Assembly (NCBI GenBank): GCA_030830685.1
Contig: JAURMM010000172.1
Location: 1 to 35,653, forward strand
DNA from: Gammaproteobacteria bacterium
Lineage (GTDB): Bacteria; Pseudomonadota; Gammaproteobacteria; Ga0077536
Direction of reading: 5' to 3'
DNA length: 35,653 nt
The position numbers and the translations under genes are program-made. The notes beneath the pieces are model-generated. The model saw nothing but the letters and a program-made list of their open reading frames with translations, was not told the origin of the DNA and made no database searches. Shown here one piece after another: positions 27,654 through 35,653 of the stretch; within the stretch, counting starts at the first letter, position 1; every line of letters starts with the position of its first letter.

Positions 27654-28693
27654 CCACCCACCCCGTCAAAGAGGTCGGGGGCCACGGCAGCTGCGTTCAC
27701 GGGAGGTGTGAGCCCGAAATGCTCCCAGGCAAGCCGGGTGGCCATGCGTCCACGCGCAGTGCGCACCAGATACCCCTGCTGGATGAGAAACGGCTCAAGA
27801 ACATCTTCAATCGTGCCCCGCTCCTCACTGAGCGCGGCAGACAGACTGTCGATGCCCACGGGACCGCCATCGAATTTCTGCATGATGGTGAGCAGGAGCT
27901 TGCGATCCATGAGATCAAATCCGCGCATGTCCACGTTCAGCAGATCGAGTGCGCGCGCCGAGACATCGGCGGTCAGGCGGCCGTCGGCCTTGACCTGGGC
28001 ATAGTCCCGGGCTCGCCGCAGGAGGCGATTGGCAATGCGCGGCGTGCCACGCGAGCGGGCGGCAATTTCCTCGGCACCCTCGTGTTCGATGGGAACTTGG
28101 AGGATGCCGGCTGCGCGCGACACGATGCGCGCCAGGTCCGCGTTGGCGTAAAACTCCAGGCGCTGCACGATACCGAAGCGATCGCGCAGCGGAGAGGTCA
28201 GGAGGCCCGCCCGGGTGGTGGCGCCAACCAGCGTGAACGGCGGTAGATCCAGTTTGAGCGCCCTTGCTGCGGGGCCCTCGCCGATCATGATGTCGAGCTG
28301 GAAATCCTCCATCGCGGGATACAGGATTTCCTCCACCACCGGGCTCAGACGGTGAATTTCGTCAATGAACAGCACGTCGCGCGGTTCGAGATTGGTCAGA
28401 AGCGCCGCCAGATCGCCGGGCCTCTCCAGCACCGGACCAGAAGTCTGGCGCAGATTCACCCCTAGCTCATTGGCGATGATGTTGGCCAGGGTGGTCTTGC
28501 CGAGTCCCGGGGGTCCGAAGATGAGCACATGGTCGAGAGCCTCGCCGCGCAGGCGAGCGGCCTGCACGAAAATCTCCATCTGCTCGTGAACGGCAGGCTG
28601 CCCGATGTAGTCGGCAAGCAGGCGGGGACGGATCGCGAGATCCAGTGCGGAATCATCCGCGCTTGCCGCAGGAGAAGTGAGAGGAGACGACAT
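27650..28693 (-). CDS. ruvB: Holliday junction branch migration ATPase RuvB
   Basis: A 347-residue AAA+ motor. It contains the RuvB N-terminal [11 protein letters not shown], Walker [14 protein letters not shown], Walker [10 protein letters not shown], sensor 1 VGATTRAG and the arginine finger region [10 protein letters not shown] winged-helix domain with RTARGRMAT closes it. With RuvA it drives branch migration; RuvC then cuts. It lies 104 bp after ruvA and overlaps ybgC by 4 bp. Confidence 0.98.
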   Translation of the reverse strand: MSSPLTSPAASADDSALDLAIRPRLLADYIGQPAVHEQMEIFVQAARLRGEALDHVLIFGPPGLGKTTLANIIANELGVNLRQTSGPVLERPGDLAALLTNLEPRDVLFIDEIHRLSPVVEEILYPAMEDFQLDIMIGEGPAARALKLDLPPFTLVGATTRAGLLTSPLRDRFGIVQRLEFYANADLARIVSRAAGILQVPIEHEGAEEIAARSRGTPRIANRLLRRARDYAQVKADGRLTADVSARALDLLNVDMRGFDLMDRKLLLTIMQKFDGGPVGIDSLSAALSEERGTIEDVLEPFLIQQGYLVRTARGRMATRLAWEHFGLTPPVNAAAVAPDLFDGVGG

Positions 28694-28797
28694 CGGTGTC
28701 CGTTACACGGAGGCTCGCGGCAGTTTACCGCAGCTCCCTGAATCTGGCGTTAATACCGACCCGCTCCGATGGGTTGCCAGGAGAGTGAGGGACGCTG

Positions 28798-29397
28798 TCA
28801 TCGGGCGAGGCTGCGCAGCACTTCCCGGATCAGGGCTTCGCTGGTCTTGCCCGCAGCGTCCACGCCATGCACCAGACGGCTCGCTTCCTGCGGTTTGTAA
28901 CCAAGCGCAATGAGCCCGCTCACCGCATCAGCCACGGCATCTGGCAGTGGCGTCTCGGCCGGCAGGCTGATGCTGACCCCTTCGACCGAGGCCCAGTCCG
29001 CCACACGATCACGCATCTCTATCAGCAGGCGCTCGGCGGTCTTCTTGCCTATGCCAGGGAGGGATGTGAGGCGCGCCGTGTCGCTGCGCTGGATGCAGAC
29101 CACGAATTCCTCGGGCTGGATTCCCGAAAGGATGGTCAGCGCCATGCGGGCACCCACGCCATTGACCTTGAGCAGGCTCTGGAACAGGCGGCGCTCGGCG
29201 AGGGTGGCGAAGCCGAAAAGCAGGTGCGCATCCTCGCGCACGATGAGCGTGGTGTGCAGTGTCACCTCCTGGCCGGGTTCCGGCAGGGCCCAGAAGGTCG
29301 TCATCGACGCTTCCACCTCGTAGCCCACACCGTGGCAATCCACCAGCAAGCGCGGGGGATGCTTTTCCAGGAGCATTCCGCGCAGACGCCCGATCAC
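28798..29397 (-). CDS. ruvA: Holliday junction DNA helicase subunit RuvA
   Basis: A 199-residue junction-binding protein. It begins VIGRLRGMLLEK from a GTG that overlaps the ruvC stop as GTGA. The OB-fold (1-65) is followed by helix-hairpin-helix motifs (VNGVGARMALTIL and LPGIGKKTAERLLIE). Domain III (ALIALGYKPQEASRLV, about 150-199), which contacts RuvB, is present. The GTG replaces the longer open frame, whose upstream part is ruvC out of frame. Confidence 0.97.
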   Translation of the reverse strand: MIGRLRGMLLEKHPPRLLVDCHGVGYEVEASMTTFWALPEPGQEVTLHTTLIVREDAHLLFGFATLAERRLFQSLLKVNGVGARMALTILSGIQPEEFVVCIQRSDTARLTSLPGIGKKTAERLLIEMRDRVADWASVEGVSISLPAETPLPDAVADAVSGLIALGYKPQEASRLVHGVDAAGKTSEALIREVLRSLAR

Positions 29398-29912
29398 AGG
29401 TAACGTCCTGCACGGGCGCGACGCGCACCTTTGATAGCCTGCAAACCTTGGCGGGTCTGGCCATGGCACAGGGCAATGCCGAGTGCATCGGCGGCATCCG
29501 CACGTGGGTTTGTTTCCAGCGCGAGCAGTGTCTTCACCATATGCTGGATCTGTCCTTTCTCGGCATGACCCCGGCCCACCACTGCGAGCTTGATTTCGTT
29601 CGGTGAATACTCGTGGACCTCGAGCCCGCTCTTGGCGAGCGCCACCAGCGCCGCCCCTCGAGCCTGCCCGAGCTTCAGTGCGGAATCCACATTGCGATTC
29701 ATGAAGACCTTTTCGATGGCCGCCTCATCAGGGTGCCACTCAGCGATGATCGTGGTGAGGGCATCGAAGATGCTGCACAACCGCTGCGCGAAGGGTAGCT
29801 CTCCGACCTCGATGCAACCATGGGCCAGATGCACGGGCTGGTGGCGCTGCATCCTGACCACGCCGTAACCGGTGATCCTGGAGCCGGGGTCGATACCCAG
29901 AATGATGCTCAT
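29394..29912 (-). CDS. ruvC: Holliday junction resolvase RuvC
   Basis: A 172-residue endonuclease. The four catalytic acidic residues are visible: Asp in ILGIDPGSRITGYG, Glu in AAIEKVFMNRN, and two Asp in ADAADALGIALCH. The start is uncertain. The ATG at 29912 has CCGGAG immediately against it, too close for a normal ribosome site, while a TTG at 29927 adds five residues. A seven-codon open frame (29909-29932) ends in TGA overlapping this ATG as ATGA and could couple translation. It lies 40 bp after nadA. Confidence 0.97.
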   Translation of the reverse strand: MSIILGIDPGSRITGYGVVRMQRHQPVHLAHGCIEVGELPFAQRLCSIFDALTTIIAEWHPDEAAIEKVFMNRNVDSALKLGQARGAALVALAKSGLEVHEYSPNEIKLAVVGRGHAEKGQIQHMVKTLLALETNPRADAADALGIALCHGQTRQGLQAIKGARRARAGRYL

Positions 29913-29952
29913 CTCCGGAGCAGACAATCCATGCGCCTGTGAGTCGCGCGCA

Positions 29953-31035
29953 TCAGGCGTCGTTGTTGCCGTAGATCACTGTGTGCTGGTCAGCCGAGAA
30001 ATCAAGCAGGCGCTTGATCGGCACCGCAGCCCGCTGCGCGATTTTCGCATCCACCAGAATTTCATTGCTGCCATCGCGCAGCGCCGCCGCCAGCTTGCGC
30101 AATCCGTTCATGGCCATCCAGGGACAGTGCGCGCAGCTGCGGCAAGTAGCCGAGTGGCCGGCGGTGGGTGCTTCAATCAGCACTTTGTCCGGAGCCGCCT
30201 GACGAATCTTGTAGAAGATCCCCTTGTCGGTTGCGATGATGAACTGGCGAGCCGGCAGGGTTTCCACCGCCTTGATGATGCCGCTGGTTGAGCCGACGAA
30301 ATCGGCTTGACTGATCACGGAGGGAGGCGACTCGGGATGCACCAGCACTTTGGCGTCAGGGTGCTGCGCCCGCAATTCGGCGAGCTCCTGACCCTTGAAC
30401 TCCTCGTGCACGATGCAGGCGGCATTCCACAACAACATATCTGCCCCGGTCTGCTCCTGGATGTAGTGACCGAGGTACTTGTCCGGAGCCCAGAGAATCT
30501 TGCGGCCCTCGGCCTTGAGGTGACGTACCACCTCCAGCGCACTGCCAGAGGTCACCATCCAGTCGGCACGGGCTTTCACCGCGGCGCTCGTGTTGGCATA
30601 GACCACCACGGTGCGGTCAGGATGCTGGTCACAGAACGCAGCGAAGGCATCAGCGGGACACCCGAGATCGAGTGAACATTCTGCCTTCAGATCAGGCATC
30701 AGGACGCGTTTCTCGGGATTCAGAATCTTGGCGGTCTCCCCCATGAAGCGCACGCCCGCCACGACCAGCGTGCGGGCCGGGTGCTCATGGCCAAAACGCG
30801 CCATGTCCAGGGAATCCGAGACGTGACCGCCGGTTTCATCGGCCAGCGCCTGCAGTTCAGGATCGGTGTAGTAGTGGGCGACGAGCACCGCGTTCTCGCG
30901 CACCAGCAGGGCCTTGATCTCCTCACGCAGCGCATGGCGCTCTTCTTCGCCGAGCACCTCCACCACCGTGGGCGGCACATGGAAGGTCTGCGGGGGCAGG
31001 ACCGCTGTGACTGTTCCGTGTGGCTCGGCTGGCAT
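29953..31035 (-). CDS. nadA: Quinolinate synthase A
   Basis: Condenses iminoaspartate (from NadB) with DHAP to make quinolinate for NAD synthesis. The 360-residue protein has a [4Fe-4S] cluster; likely ligands are Cys120 ([10 protein letters not shown]), Cys207 (NAACIVHEE) and Cys304, the last in CRSCAHC. These match E. coli Cys113, Cys200 and Cys297 with a constant offset of seven. It starts 18 bp after aspS. It sits where yebC is often found in this neighbourhood. Confidence 0.98.
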   Translation of the reverse strand: MPAEPHGTVTAVLPPQTFHVPPTVVEVLGEEERHALREEIKALLVRENAVLVAHYYTDPELQALADETGGHVSDSLDMARFGHEHPARTLVVAGVRFMGETAKILNPEKRVLMPDLKAECSLDLGCPADAFAAFCDQHPDRTVVVYANTSAAVKARADWMVTSGSALEVVRHLKAEGRKILWAPDKYLGHYIQEQTGADMLLWNAACIVHEEFKGQELAELRAQHPDAKVLVHPESPPSVISQADFVGSTSGIIKAVETLPARQFIIATDKGIFYKIRQAAPDKVLIEAPTAGHSATCRSCAHCPWMAMNGLRKLAAALRDGSNEILVDAKIAQRAAVPIKRLLDFSADQHTVIYGNNDA

Positions 31036-31053
31036 GGTTGGCCGCGTGCGGGC

Positions 31054-32835
31054 TCAGGTGCCCGTGGCGCCTTCCAGCTTGCGCGGCCGGATGCCAAGCT
31101 CGCGCAACTGGAGCTCGCTCACTGAGGAAGGTGCCGAGGTCAGGGGGCAGGATGCCGTCTGGGTCTTCGGGAAGGCGATGACGTCGCGGATGGACTTCTC
31201 CCCCGACATCAGCATCACCAGACGGTCGAGACCAAAGGCGATACCACCGTGCGGCGGACAGCCGTAATTGAGTGCGTCGAGCAGAAAGCCGAATTTTTCG
31301 CGAGCTTCCTCCTGGCCGATGCCCAGCAGCGTGAACACCGACTGCTGCATCTCGGGGCGATGGATGCGGATCGACCCCCCGCCAATCTCGGAGCCGTTCA
31401 TGACCATGTCATAGGCACGGGAGAGCGCGGCGCCAGGTGCGCGGGCCACGCTTTCAGCATTTTCATGCGGCGCGGTGAAGGGATGGTGCAGGGCGGCCCA
31501 GCGCTTGCCGTCTTCGTCCCATTCGAACATCGGAAAATCGACCACCCACAGAGGCTTCCACGCATCGGCCACCAGACCGAGATCGGCAGCAACCTTGTCC
31601 CGCAGCGCGCCGAGCGCTGCGTTCACCACCTTGGCGTCGTCTGCGCCGAAGAACACCACATCACCCGTGACGGCACCGGTACGCTGCATGATCGCCGTGA
31701 TGACATCATCCGGCAGGAACTTGAGGATGGGTGACTGCAGGCCCTCCCGCCCGGCATCGAGATCATTGACCTTGATGTAGGCCAGACCCTTGGCGCCGTA
31801 GATGGCAACAAAGTCCGTGTAGTCGTCGATCTGCTTGCGGGACAGAGCACCACCGCCCGGTGCGCGCAGGGCCGCGATGCGCTTGCCCGGATCGTTGGCC
31901 GCGGCCGCGAATACCTTGAAGTCCACCGCTTTCATGAGATCGGCAAGCTCGACCAGTTCCAGCGGATTGCGCAGATCCGGCCGGTCACTGCCGAAGCGGT
32001 GCATGGCCTCCTGATACGTGAGGCGCGGGAAGGGATTGGGGAGTTCTACTTCCATGACCTCGCGGTAAAGGTCGCGGATCATCGACTCCATGAGCTGAGT
32101 CACGGCCTGCTCGTCCACGAAAGACATCTCGATGTCGAGCTGCGTGAATTCCGGCTGACGATCGGCGCGCAGATCTTCGTCACGGAAACAGCGCACGATC
32201 TGATAGTACCGGTCGAAGCCGGACATCATGAGCAACTGCTTGAACAGCTGCGGCGACTGCGGCAGGGCAAAGAACCGCCCCTGGTGCGTGCGGCTGGGTA
32301 CGAGGTAGTCGCGTGCACCTTCGGGTGTTGCCTTGGTCAGCATAGGGGTTTCGATGTCGAGGAAGCCCGCTCCATCGAGGAACCGGCGGAAGAACCGCGC
32401 CACTCGCGCACGGAGCAGAAGATTGTTGCGCATGCGCTCGGTGCGCAGATCCATGTAACGGAAACGCAGCCGCGTCTCTTCCTGCACATTCGGATCGTCG
32501 AGCTGGAAGGGCGGGGTTTGTGCGGTGTTCAGGATCTCCAGTGCGTGCACCAGCAACTCGACCTTGCCGGTGGGGAGATTCAGATTGATGGTTCCTTCGG
32601 GCCTGGGTCGGACCCTGCCGACTGCGCGCAACACGAATTCACTGCGCGCGCGCTCGGCGAGCAGGAAGGCCTCGGGAGTGTCGGGATCCACCACTACCTG
32701 CAAAACGCCCTCCCGGTCCCGCAAGTCGATGAAGATCACGCCCCCATGATCGCGCCGATGGTGGACCCATCCGCAAACAGTGATCTCCTGGCCGTTGAGC
32801 TGCTCGTCAACTTGGCCGCAATAGTGGCTACGCAT
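31054..32835 (-). CDS. aspS: Aspartate--tRNA ligase, likely non-discriminating (Asp/Asn)
   Basis: A 593-residue bacterial-type AspRS. The anticodon-binding domain (about 1-100) has [13 protein letters not shown]. Motif 2 appears as [18 protein letters not shown], the GAD insertion domain lies at about 290-420, and motif 3 is [12 protein letters not shown]. His30 (in RRDHGG) and Gly81 (in RPEGTIN) match the residues tied to relaxed anticodon recognition in Pseudomonas AspRS. It may therefore also make Asp-tRNA(Asn) for GatCAB amidation. It heads the leftward block with nadA and ruv. Confidence 0.98.
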   Translation of the reverse strand: MRSHYCGQVDEQLNGQEITVCGWVHHRRDHGGVIFIDLRDREGVLQVVVDPDTPEAFLLAERARSEFVLRAVGRVRPRPEGTINLNLPTGKVELLVHALEILNTAQTPPFQLDDPNVQEETRLRFRYMDLRTERMRNNLLLRARVARFFRRFLDGAGFLDIETPMLTKATPEGARDYLVPSRTHQGRFFALPQSPQLFKQLLMMSGFDRYYQIVRCFRDEDLRADRQPEFTQLDIEMSFVDEQAVTQLMESMIRDLYREVMEVELPNPFPRLTYQEAMHRFGSDRPDLRNPLELVELADLMKAVDFKVFAAAANDPGKRIAALRAPGGGALSRKQIDDYTDFVAIYGAKGLAYIKVNDLDAGREGLQSPILKFLPDDVITAIMQRTGAVTGDVVFFGADDAKVVNAALGALRDKVAADLGLVADAWKPLWVVDFPMFEWDEDGKRWAALHHPFTAPHENAESVARAPGAALSRAYDMVMNGSEIGGGSIRIHRPEMQQSVFTLLGIGQEEAREKFGFLLDALNYGCPPHGGIAFGLDRLVMLMSGEKSIRDVIAFPKTQTASCPLTSAPSSVSELQLRELGIRPRKLEGATGT

Positions 32836-32892
32836 GGACTGGAACTCTTGAATATGATTAGTCGGATCAGTTGCTTACCGACAGGCGCTGGC

Positions 32893-32921
32893 ATGATACG
32901 GATTGCGCTTGCATGCCGCAA
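32893..32921 (-). promoter_or_regulatory. Candidate sigma70 promoter upstream of aspS
   Basis: Minus strand: -35 TTGCGG (4 of 6), a 17 bp spacer, -10 TATCAT (5 of 6), ending 57 bp before the aspS ATG. It lies in the 166 bp gap after the fmdB-like gene and could drive aspS-nadA-ruv-ybgC-tol. Confidence 0.45.
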
Positions 32922-33001
32922 CGCCGCAAGATCACGCAGCCAGCGCAGGTTCCTCACCCGGTCCGAGCGAGGCCCGAAGATGCGCAGTGCGCGGACTGTT
33001 C

Positions 33002-33307
33002 TCAGTCTGTGGCAGCGGCAGCCGCTGGCTTGGCAGGCTCGCTCTTGGTTTCGGCGGCCGCGGCCGGCGCGGCAGCCTCGGTGCTCGGGGTACTCTCCGT
33101 TGCACTGCTGGCTGGCTTCTTGCCCTTGTCCCGGAAGTCAGTCACGTACCAGCCAGTCCCCTTGAGCGCAAACCCCACTGGCTGGATCTGTTTGACCAGA
33201 CGTGGGGCTTTGCAAGCCGGGCAGTCCGTCAGTGCGTCCTCGGTCATCCGCTGCACCACCTCCAGCGCGTGGCCGCAGCCTTCACAACGATAGGAATAGG
33301 TCGGCAT
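33002..33307 (-). CDS. FmdB-family zinc ribbon protein
   Basis: A 101-residue protein. The first 45 residues form the FmdB zinc ribbon: MPTYSYRCEGCGH with CxxC and CPACKA with the second CxxC. The middle KGTGWYVTDFRDK matches the family. The last 40 residues are a low-complexity Ala/Pro/Ser/Glu tail. The family is usually described as a putative regulatory protein without a proven role, and it is commonly encoded near aspS in proteobacteria. A separate promoter may drive aspS after a 166 bp gap. Confidence 0.9.
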   Translation of the reverse strand: MPTYSYRCEGCGHALEVVQRMTEDALTDCPACKAPRLVKQIQPVGFALKGTGWYVTDFRDKGKKPASSATESTPSTEAAAPAAAAETKSEPAKPAAAAATD

Positions 33308-33375
33308 AACATCCGTCTCCGCAGAAGGTGCGGGGGGAAGATAGGGATTCGCGCGATTTTTTCAAGGGCTGTTGC

Positions 33376-33404
33376 TTGTCCCGGCATGCCTCGGTGGCTA
33401 TCAT
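33376..33404 (+). promoter_or_regulatory. Candidate sigma70 promoter of tRNA-Lys
   Basis: -35 TTGTCC (4 of 6), a 17 bp spacer, -10 TATCAT (5 of 6), 24 bp before the tRNA 5' end. The GC-rich stretch directly after the -10 (CCGCCGC) resembles the discriminators of growth-rate controlled stable RNA promoters. Confidence 0.5.
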
Positions 33405-33428
33405 CCGCCGCTCTCCGCCAGATGCCTC

Positions 33429-33504
33429 GCGCCGTTAGCTCAGCTGGTAGAGCAGTGGACTTTTAATCCATTGGTCGTAGGTTCGAATCCTACACGGCGC
33501 ACCA
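33429..33504 (+). tRNA. tRNA-Lys (anticodon UUU)
   Basis: A 76-nt cloverleaf with the CCA end encoded. The acceptor arms GCGCCGT and ACGGCGC pair fully. The D arm is GCTCAGCTGGTAGAGC. The anticodon loop CTTTTAA (33460-33466) gives anticodon TTT at 33462-33464. The T arm is GTAGG TTCGAAT CCTAC. It lies at the edge between the conserved block and the accessory-looking tail. No copy of its 3' end is seen further right, so there is no evidence in the window of integration at this tRNA. Confidence 0.97.
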
Positions 33505-33631
33505 CTGACCTCTCCCTTCCCGCGATGCACACCCACACTGCCGGCCCGGCTATGTCTACCGCACCGCCGGCAACTGACATGGCAGAGGTCGTCCTTGCCC
33601 CGCCATGTCAGGTATTTCATGTGCCCTGACT

Positions 33632-33880
33632 TTACTGCGCGAGATACCAGGGACCGACCTTCACCGCGGCAGAGGTGGGATCCGCGGACTCGGTGGTCGG
33701 GGCTTCAGGCCGATAGAACGGACCGGCTGCATTACTGCCCGAGGGAGCTGCGGCTGCGGAGTTGCCCACGACACCGGCCACGGCTCCGGTAGCGACAGCA
33801 TTAGCCCAGGGCGCGAATCCCTGAGCCTGCGCACCCATGCTGGCTGCGCCGATGATCATTGCAATGATGGACTTCTTCAT
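33632..33880 (-). CDS. Small secreted Gly/Ala-rich protein, unknown function
   Basis: An 82-residue protein I do not recognise. A signal peptide is clear (MKKSIIAMIIGAASM, cleavage near AQA, residue 19). The mature part has a small-residue segment (NAVATGAVAGVVGNSAAAA) like a glycine zipper, then an acidic, Pro-rich tail ending VGPWYLAQ. A strong AAAGGAG ribosome site precedes the ATG with normal spacing, which supports real translation. There is no cysteine and no lipobox. It stands alone between the tRNA and a REP-like repeat. Confidence 0.72.
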   Translation of the reverse strand: MKKSIIAMIIGAASMGAQAQGFAPWANAVATGAVAGVVGNSAAAAPSGSNAAGPFYRPEAPTTESADPTSAAVKVGPWYLAQ

Positions 33881-34253
33881 GACTGGCTCCTTTCAGTATG
33901 TTTGCCTGTCGGTCTGTGACCGTGGCGTGCATTCTGGGATTCATTTTTCCAGCCGTGAAATTGGAAGTTTTTATGCTCTCCATCGTCAGAGGCTATCAAG
34001 CTCGCACTCCCGTTGCGCATCCTGAAATTGGTGACAGTTACCCTATTTCTACTTCTCCTGCTCGGGTGACTACCGCCAAGAGAGAAGCACATCGGGACGG
34101 AAATGAGGTAACTGTCACCAATTTCCGTGTCACCAATTTCCGTCGCCCCCTCCACTTCGTGACAGAGGGGAACAACTCTCGCTTGTCGGGAAGAAAGTGA
34201 AGCCGACTTGGATCAAACAGCCCAGTGCCGCCGGTGAACGACACCGCGCCCGC
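33881..34253. other. 373 bp gap holding a REP-like repeat
   Basis: No credible gene: the open frames here are short and lack ribosome sites. The right half holds the inverted and tandem repeat listed separately. The left part is more AT-rich than the rest of the window and should contain the promoter of the small secreted protein at 33632-33880, but no clear -10/-35 pair stands out. Confidence 0.7.
34024..34143. repeat. REP-like inverted repeat with a tandem half-copy
   Basis: A perfect 19 bp inverted repeat: GAAATTGGTGACAGTTACC at 34024-34042 and its complement at 34107-34125, around a 64 bp spacer. The right arm runs into a 15 bp direct duplication of GTCACCAATTTCCGT (34114-34128 and 34129-34143). 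From memory, repeats with the GAAATTGGTGACAG core are dispersed intergenic elements near REP-associated (Y1) transposases in various proteobacteria. No transposase is present here, so this would be a non-autonomous or remnant copy. Confidence 0.75.
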
Positions 34254-34730
34254 TCAGAATTTGCCCTGTACGCGCCGGAGCTCGAACTTGCCGGGATAGC
34301 CGTTTGAAAGTGCCACCCCGTAGCCGCCATAGGCGAGGTTGCTGACATGGGCCATGTTCAACTGGTGCAGATAGATGGTACCTGTCATGGTCTCGGTGAT
34401 ACCCAGATTCACGTAGCCGTAGGTGAAGGTGAACGTTGCGCGGCAGGCGGAATCCACAGTGTACGTGCCTGTGCCCGGGACGGTAGCCAGAACCGCCGGA
34501 CCGAAACGGTCCTCGACGCCGGTTGCCTCTACTGTAATCGCACCGGACCCGTTGAACCTCAGCCGGGCAATTGCCCCGTCGGCATCCGTGCTGTCGGTTT
34601 CCATGATGTCAGCGGTGTACCAGCCTCGGAGAGTTCCTTTGTTGCAGACGCCGGCCTGGGCTACAGCGGCTGTCAGCATGAAAATCATGAGCAGGCTGAA
34701 GCGCCCTGCTGGAGAAGAAATCGGGTTCAT
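34254..34730 (-). CDS. Secreted protein of unknown function
   Basis: A 158-residue exported protein. The signal peptide has the core FSLLMIFMLTAAV, with cleavage near AQA (about residue 25). The mature domain is Gly/Thr-rich with alternating strands and two cysteines: one in GVCNKGTLRGWY at the start and one in SACRATFTF in the middle, perhaps a disulfide. It looks like a small beta-barrel or sandwich. The ATG at 34730 has AAGGAG 9 nt upstream; an earlier TTG lacks one. No family is assigned with confidence. It resembles poorly characterised small secreted proteins with a GTGTYTV...C pattern. Confidence 0.75.
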   Translation of the reverse strand: MNPISSPAGRFSLLMIFMLTAAVAQAGVCNKGTLRGWYTADIMETDSTDADGAIARLRFNGSGAITVEATGVEDRFGPAVLATVPGTGTYTVDSACRATFTFTYGYVNLGITETMTGTIYLHQLNMAHVSNLAYGGYGVALSNGYPGKFELRRVQGKF

Positions 34731-35031
34731 GAGCAAACTCTCCTTGTTGAGTCTTTACTCGGGATCCTGACGTGGATTGGCGGACGAGGCGAGTGCCGGA
34801 TGGAGCCCGCAGAGGTGCTATCTGCCGGAATTGCGCGTTTCATCACAAAAACTCCGGCTATAGCCAGCGCCTGATACGCGGAGAATTCTCCACGCGCTTC
34901 GGAACATGGCCCCCTCGGGTTTACCCCTGAACCGGCAGACATGTGAATTCTCGATACCGACAGCCCACTAAAGCCCGGAAAGTAGACTGTCGTGTTGCGT
35001 GCGGATTCACCCGGAAGCCACGCGTAGAAAG
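34731..35031. other. 301 bp gap without a convincing gene
   Basis: Reading both strands I find no supported gene. A 12 bp perfect palindrome, GGAGAATTCTCC, occurs at 34880-34891, flanked on both sides by ACGC. GAATTCTC recurs near 34946. These could be operator half-sites for the leftward secreted-protein gene, but this is speculative. Confidence 0.5.
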
Positions 35032-35653
35032 TCAGAAGTCTGCTCCAGAACTCTGCGTCAGACCCTCTCGATTGACCGCCAGCAAGGGAATCTGGTCGGA
35101 ACGGCCTGCCGCCAGCGCTTCATCAAGACGCATGAGCACGACGTCACTGGTGCCGTAGTTGGTGACCGCCAGAAGATTGGCCTGTGGTAGCACATCAATC
35201 CCATGCGGGAAGCTGTAGCCACCTATCGCCTTTTCGAATGAGAGGTTGGTTCCGTCGGTGATCAGCACCCGCAGGCAGTCGTCCATCTGATCGGTAACGA
35301 AGATGCGGCCATCATGGTATATGCAGCTGTCCGCCTGACAGACCGACATTACCACCTCGCAAATGAGCTGGTGACTGGAACACTCCAAATCCAAGGCAAT
35401 CAAGCTCGCCTTGGAAGCATATGGCGCCTTCGATTTTGCGCTCGGATTTTTTTGAGTCCAGATGACAACCATCTTCGTATCATCGATGAAACAGACATCT
35501 TTCGGGTTCCAGCCTTCCATCCGGAATTGATAAAGCAGGGCTCCGGTCTCAAGTTGGATGAAGAATATCCACGGACGGTTGGCCAGACACAAAACGCGCC
35601 CGCCAGGCACGAACTTGACGCCATGACACTGGCCGGGGTCTTCGAAAGGAACA
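35032..35653 (-). CDS. Beta-propeller-like protein, C-terminal part (5' end outside window)
   Basis: An open frame of about 207 codons continues to the right edge, so the start is missing. Strand-turn repeats of propeller type are visible: LCLANRPWIFFIQLETGALLYQF, CFIDDTKMVVIW, RIFVTDQMDDCLRVL and FPHGIDVLPQANLLAVTNYGTSDVVLMRL (only landmarks such as FPHGIDVLP are diagnostic). The last resembles NHL or YncE-like blades. No catalytic motif is visible. Neighbouring genes suggest an accessory region. A specific function cannot be given. Confidence 0.7.
   Translation of the reverse strand, partial: VPFEDPGQCHGVKFVPGGRVLCLANRPWIFFIQLETGALLYQFRMEGWNPKDVCFIDDTKMVVIWTQKNPSAKSKAPYASKASLIALDLECSSHQLICEVVMSVCQADSCIYHDGRIFVTDQMDDCLRVLITDGTNLSFEKAIGGYSFPHGIDVLPQANLLAVTNYGTSDVVLMRLDEALAAGRSDQIPLLAVNREGLTQSSGADF

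Noticed and set aside
33429-33504. tRNA-Lys as an attachment site of an integrated element
   Set aside because: No duplicate of the tRNA 3' end and no integrase gene are visible to 35653. It remains only a hypothesis.
33607-33630. Possible terminator hairpin after the small secreted protein gene
   Set aside because: Only about 6 bp of stem with an 11-base loop and no T-run on the minus strand.
33877-34155. A 92-codon minus-strand open frame over the inverted repeat
   Set aside because: Its repeated IGD and VTNF-type peptides are just translations of the repeat arms; it overlaps the start of the small secreted protein gene and has no ribosome site.
34727-34942. A 71-codon minus-strand open frame
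   Set aside because: No ribosome site, low-complexity basic composition and no motif.

Overview
The window looks like chromosome from a GC-rich gammaproteobacterium. Evidence: the tol-pal/ruv/queC block, the kdsD-kdsC-lptC-lptA-lptB-rpoN-hpf-rapZ block, tatABC downstream of his genes, a non-discriminating type AspRS, and MurU. Codon use and composition are uniform over the first 33 kb and every core gene is intact. I cannot name a genus from the sequence.

Layout, left to right. (1) 1-4434: the end of a probable trpD, trpC, then a leftward trio of ilvA, a FucA-type aldolase and a VOC protein, then rightward rpiA and a small DUF2905 membrane protein. (2) 4435-8090: leftward hisA-hisF-hisI-hisE-tatA-tatB-tatC, joining late histidine biosynthesis to twin-arginine export. 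(3) 8225-11410: polA (leftward), divergent from a DUF2782 periplasmic protein that ends at a strong two-way terminator. (4) 11511-20626: one long leftward block reading kdsD, kdsC, lptC, lptA, lptB (Kdo synthesis and LPS export), rpoN, hpf, rapZ, HPr, enzyme I, then an OmpA-type lipoprotein. (5) 20716-21459: rightward murU, tail-to-tail overlapping queC. (6) 21426-33307: a second long leftward block, reading fmdB-like, aspS, nadA, ruvC-ruvA-ruvB, ybgC, tolQ-tolR-tolA-tolB-pal-cpoB, queC. (7) 33429-35653: tRNA-Lys(UUU), then a less dense, accessory-looking tail with two small secreted orphan proteins, a REP-like inverted repeat and the end of a beta-propeller protein that leaves the window.

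The first 33 kb is mainly envelope and housekeeping: LPS transport, Tol-Pal, Tat, Kdo, peptidoglycan recycling, recombination repair, tRNA charging and amino-acid, NAD and queuosine synthesis. Many genes overlap by 4 bp (GTGA or ATGA) and are probably translationally coupled. I found no CRISPR array, intact insertion sequence, prophage, defence or toxin-antitoxin module. The items most worth a second look are the post-tRNA tail with its REP-like element, an EI/HPr pair beside rpoN with no EIIA or HprK next to it, and the FucA-like aldolase behind ilvA.
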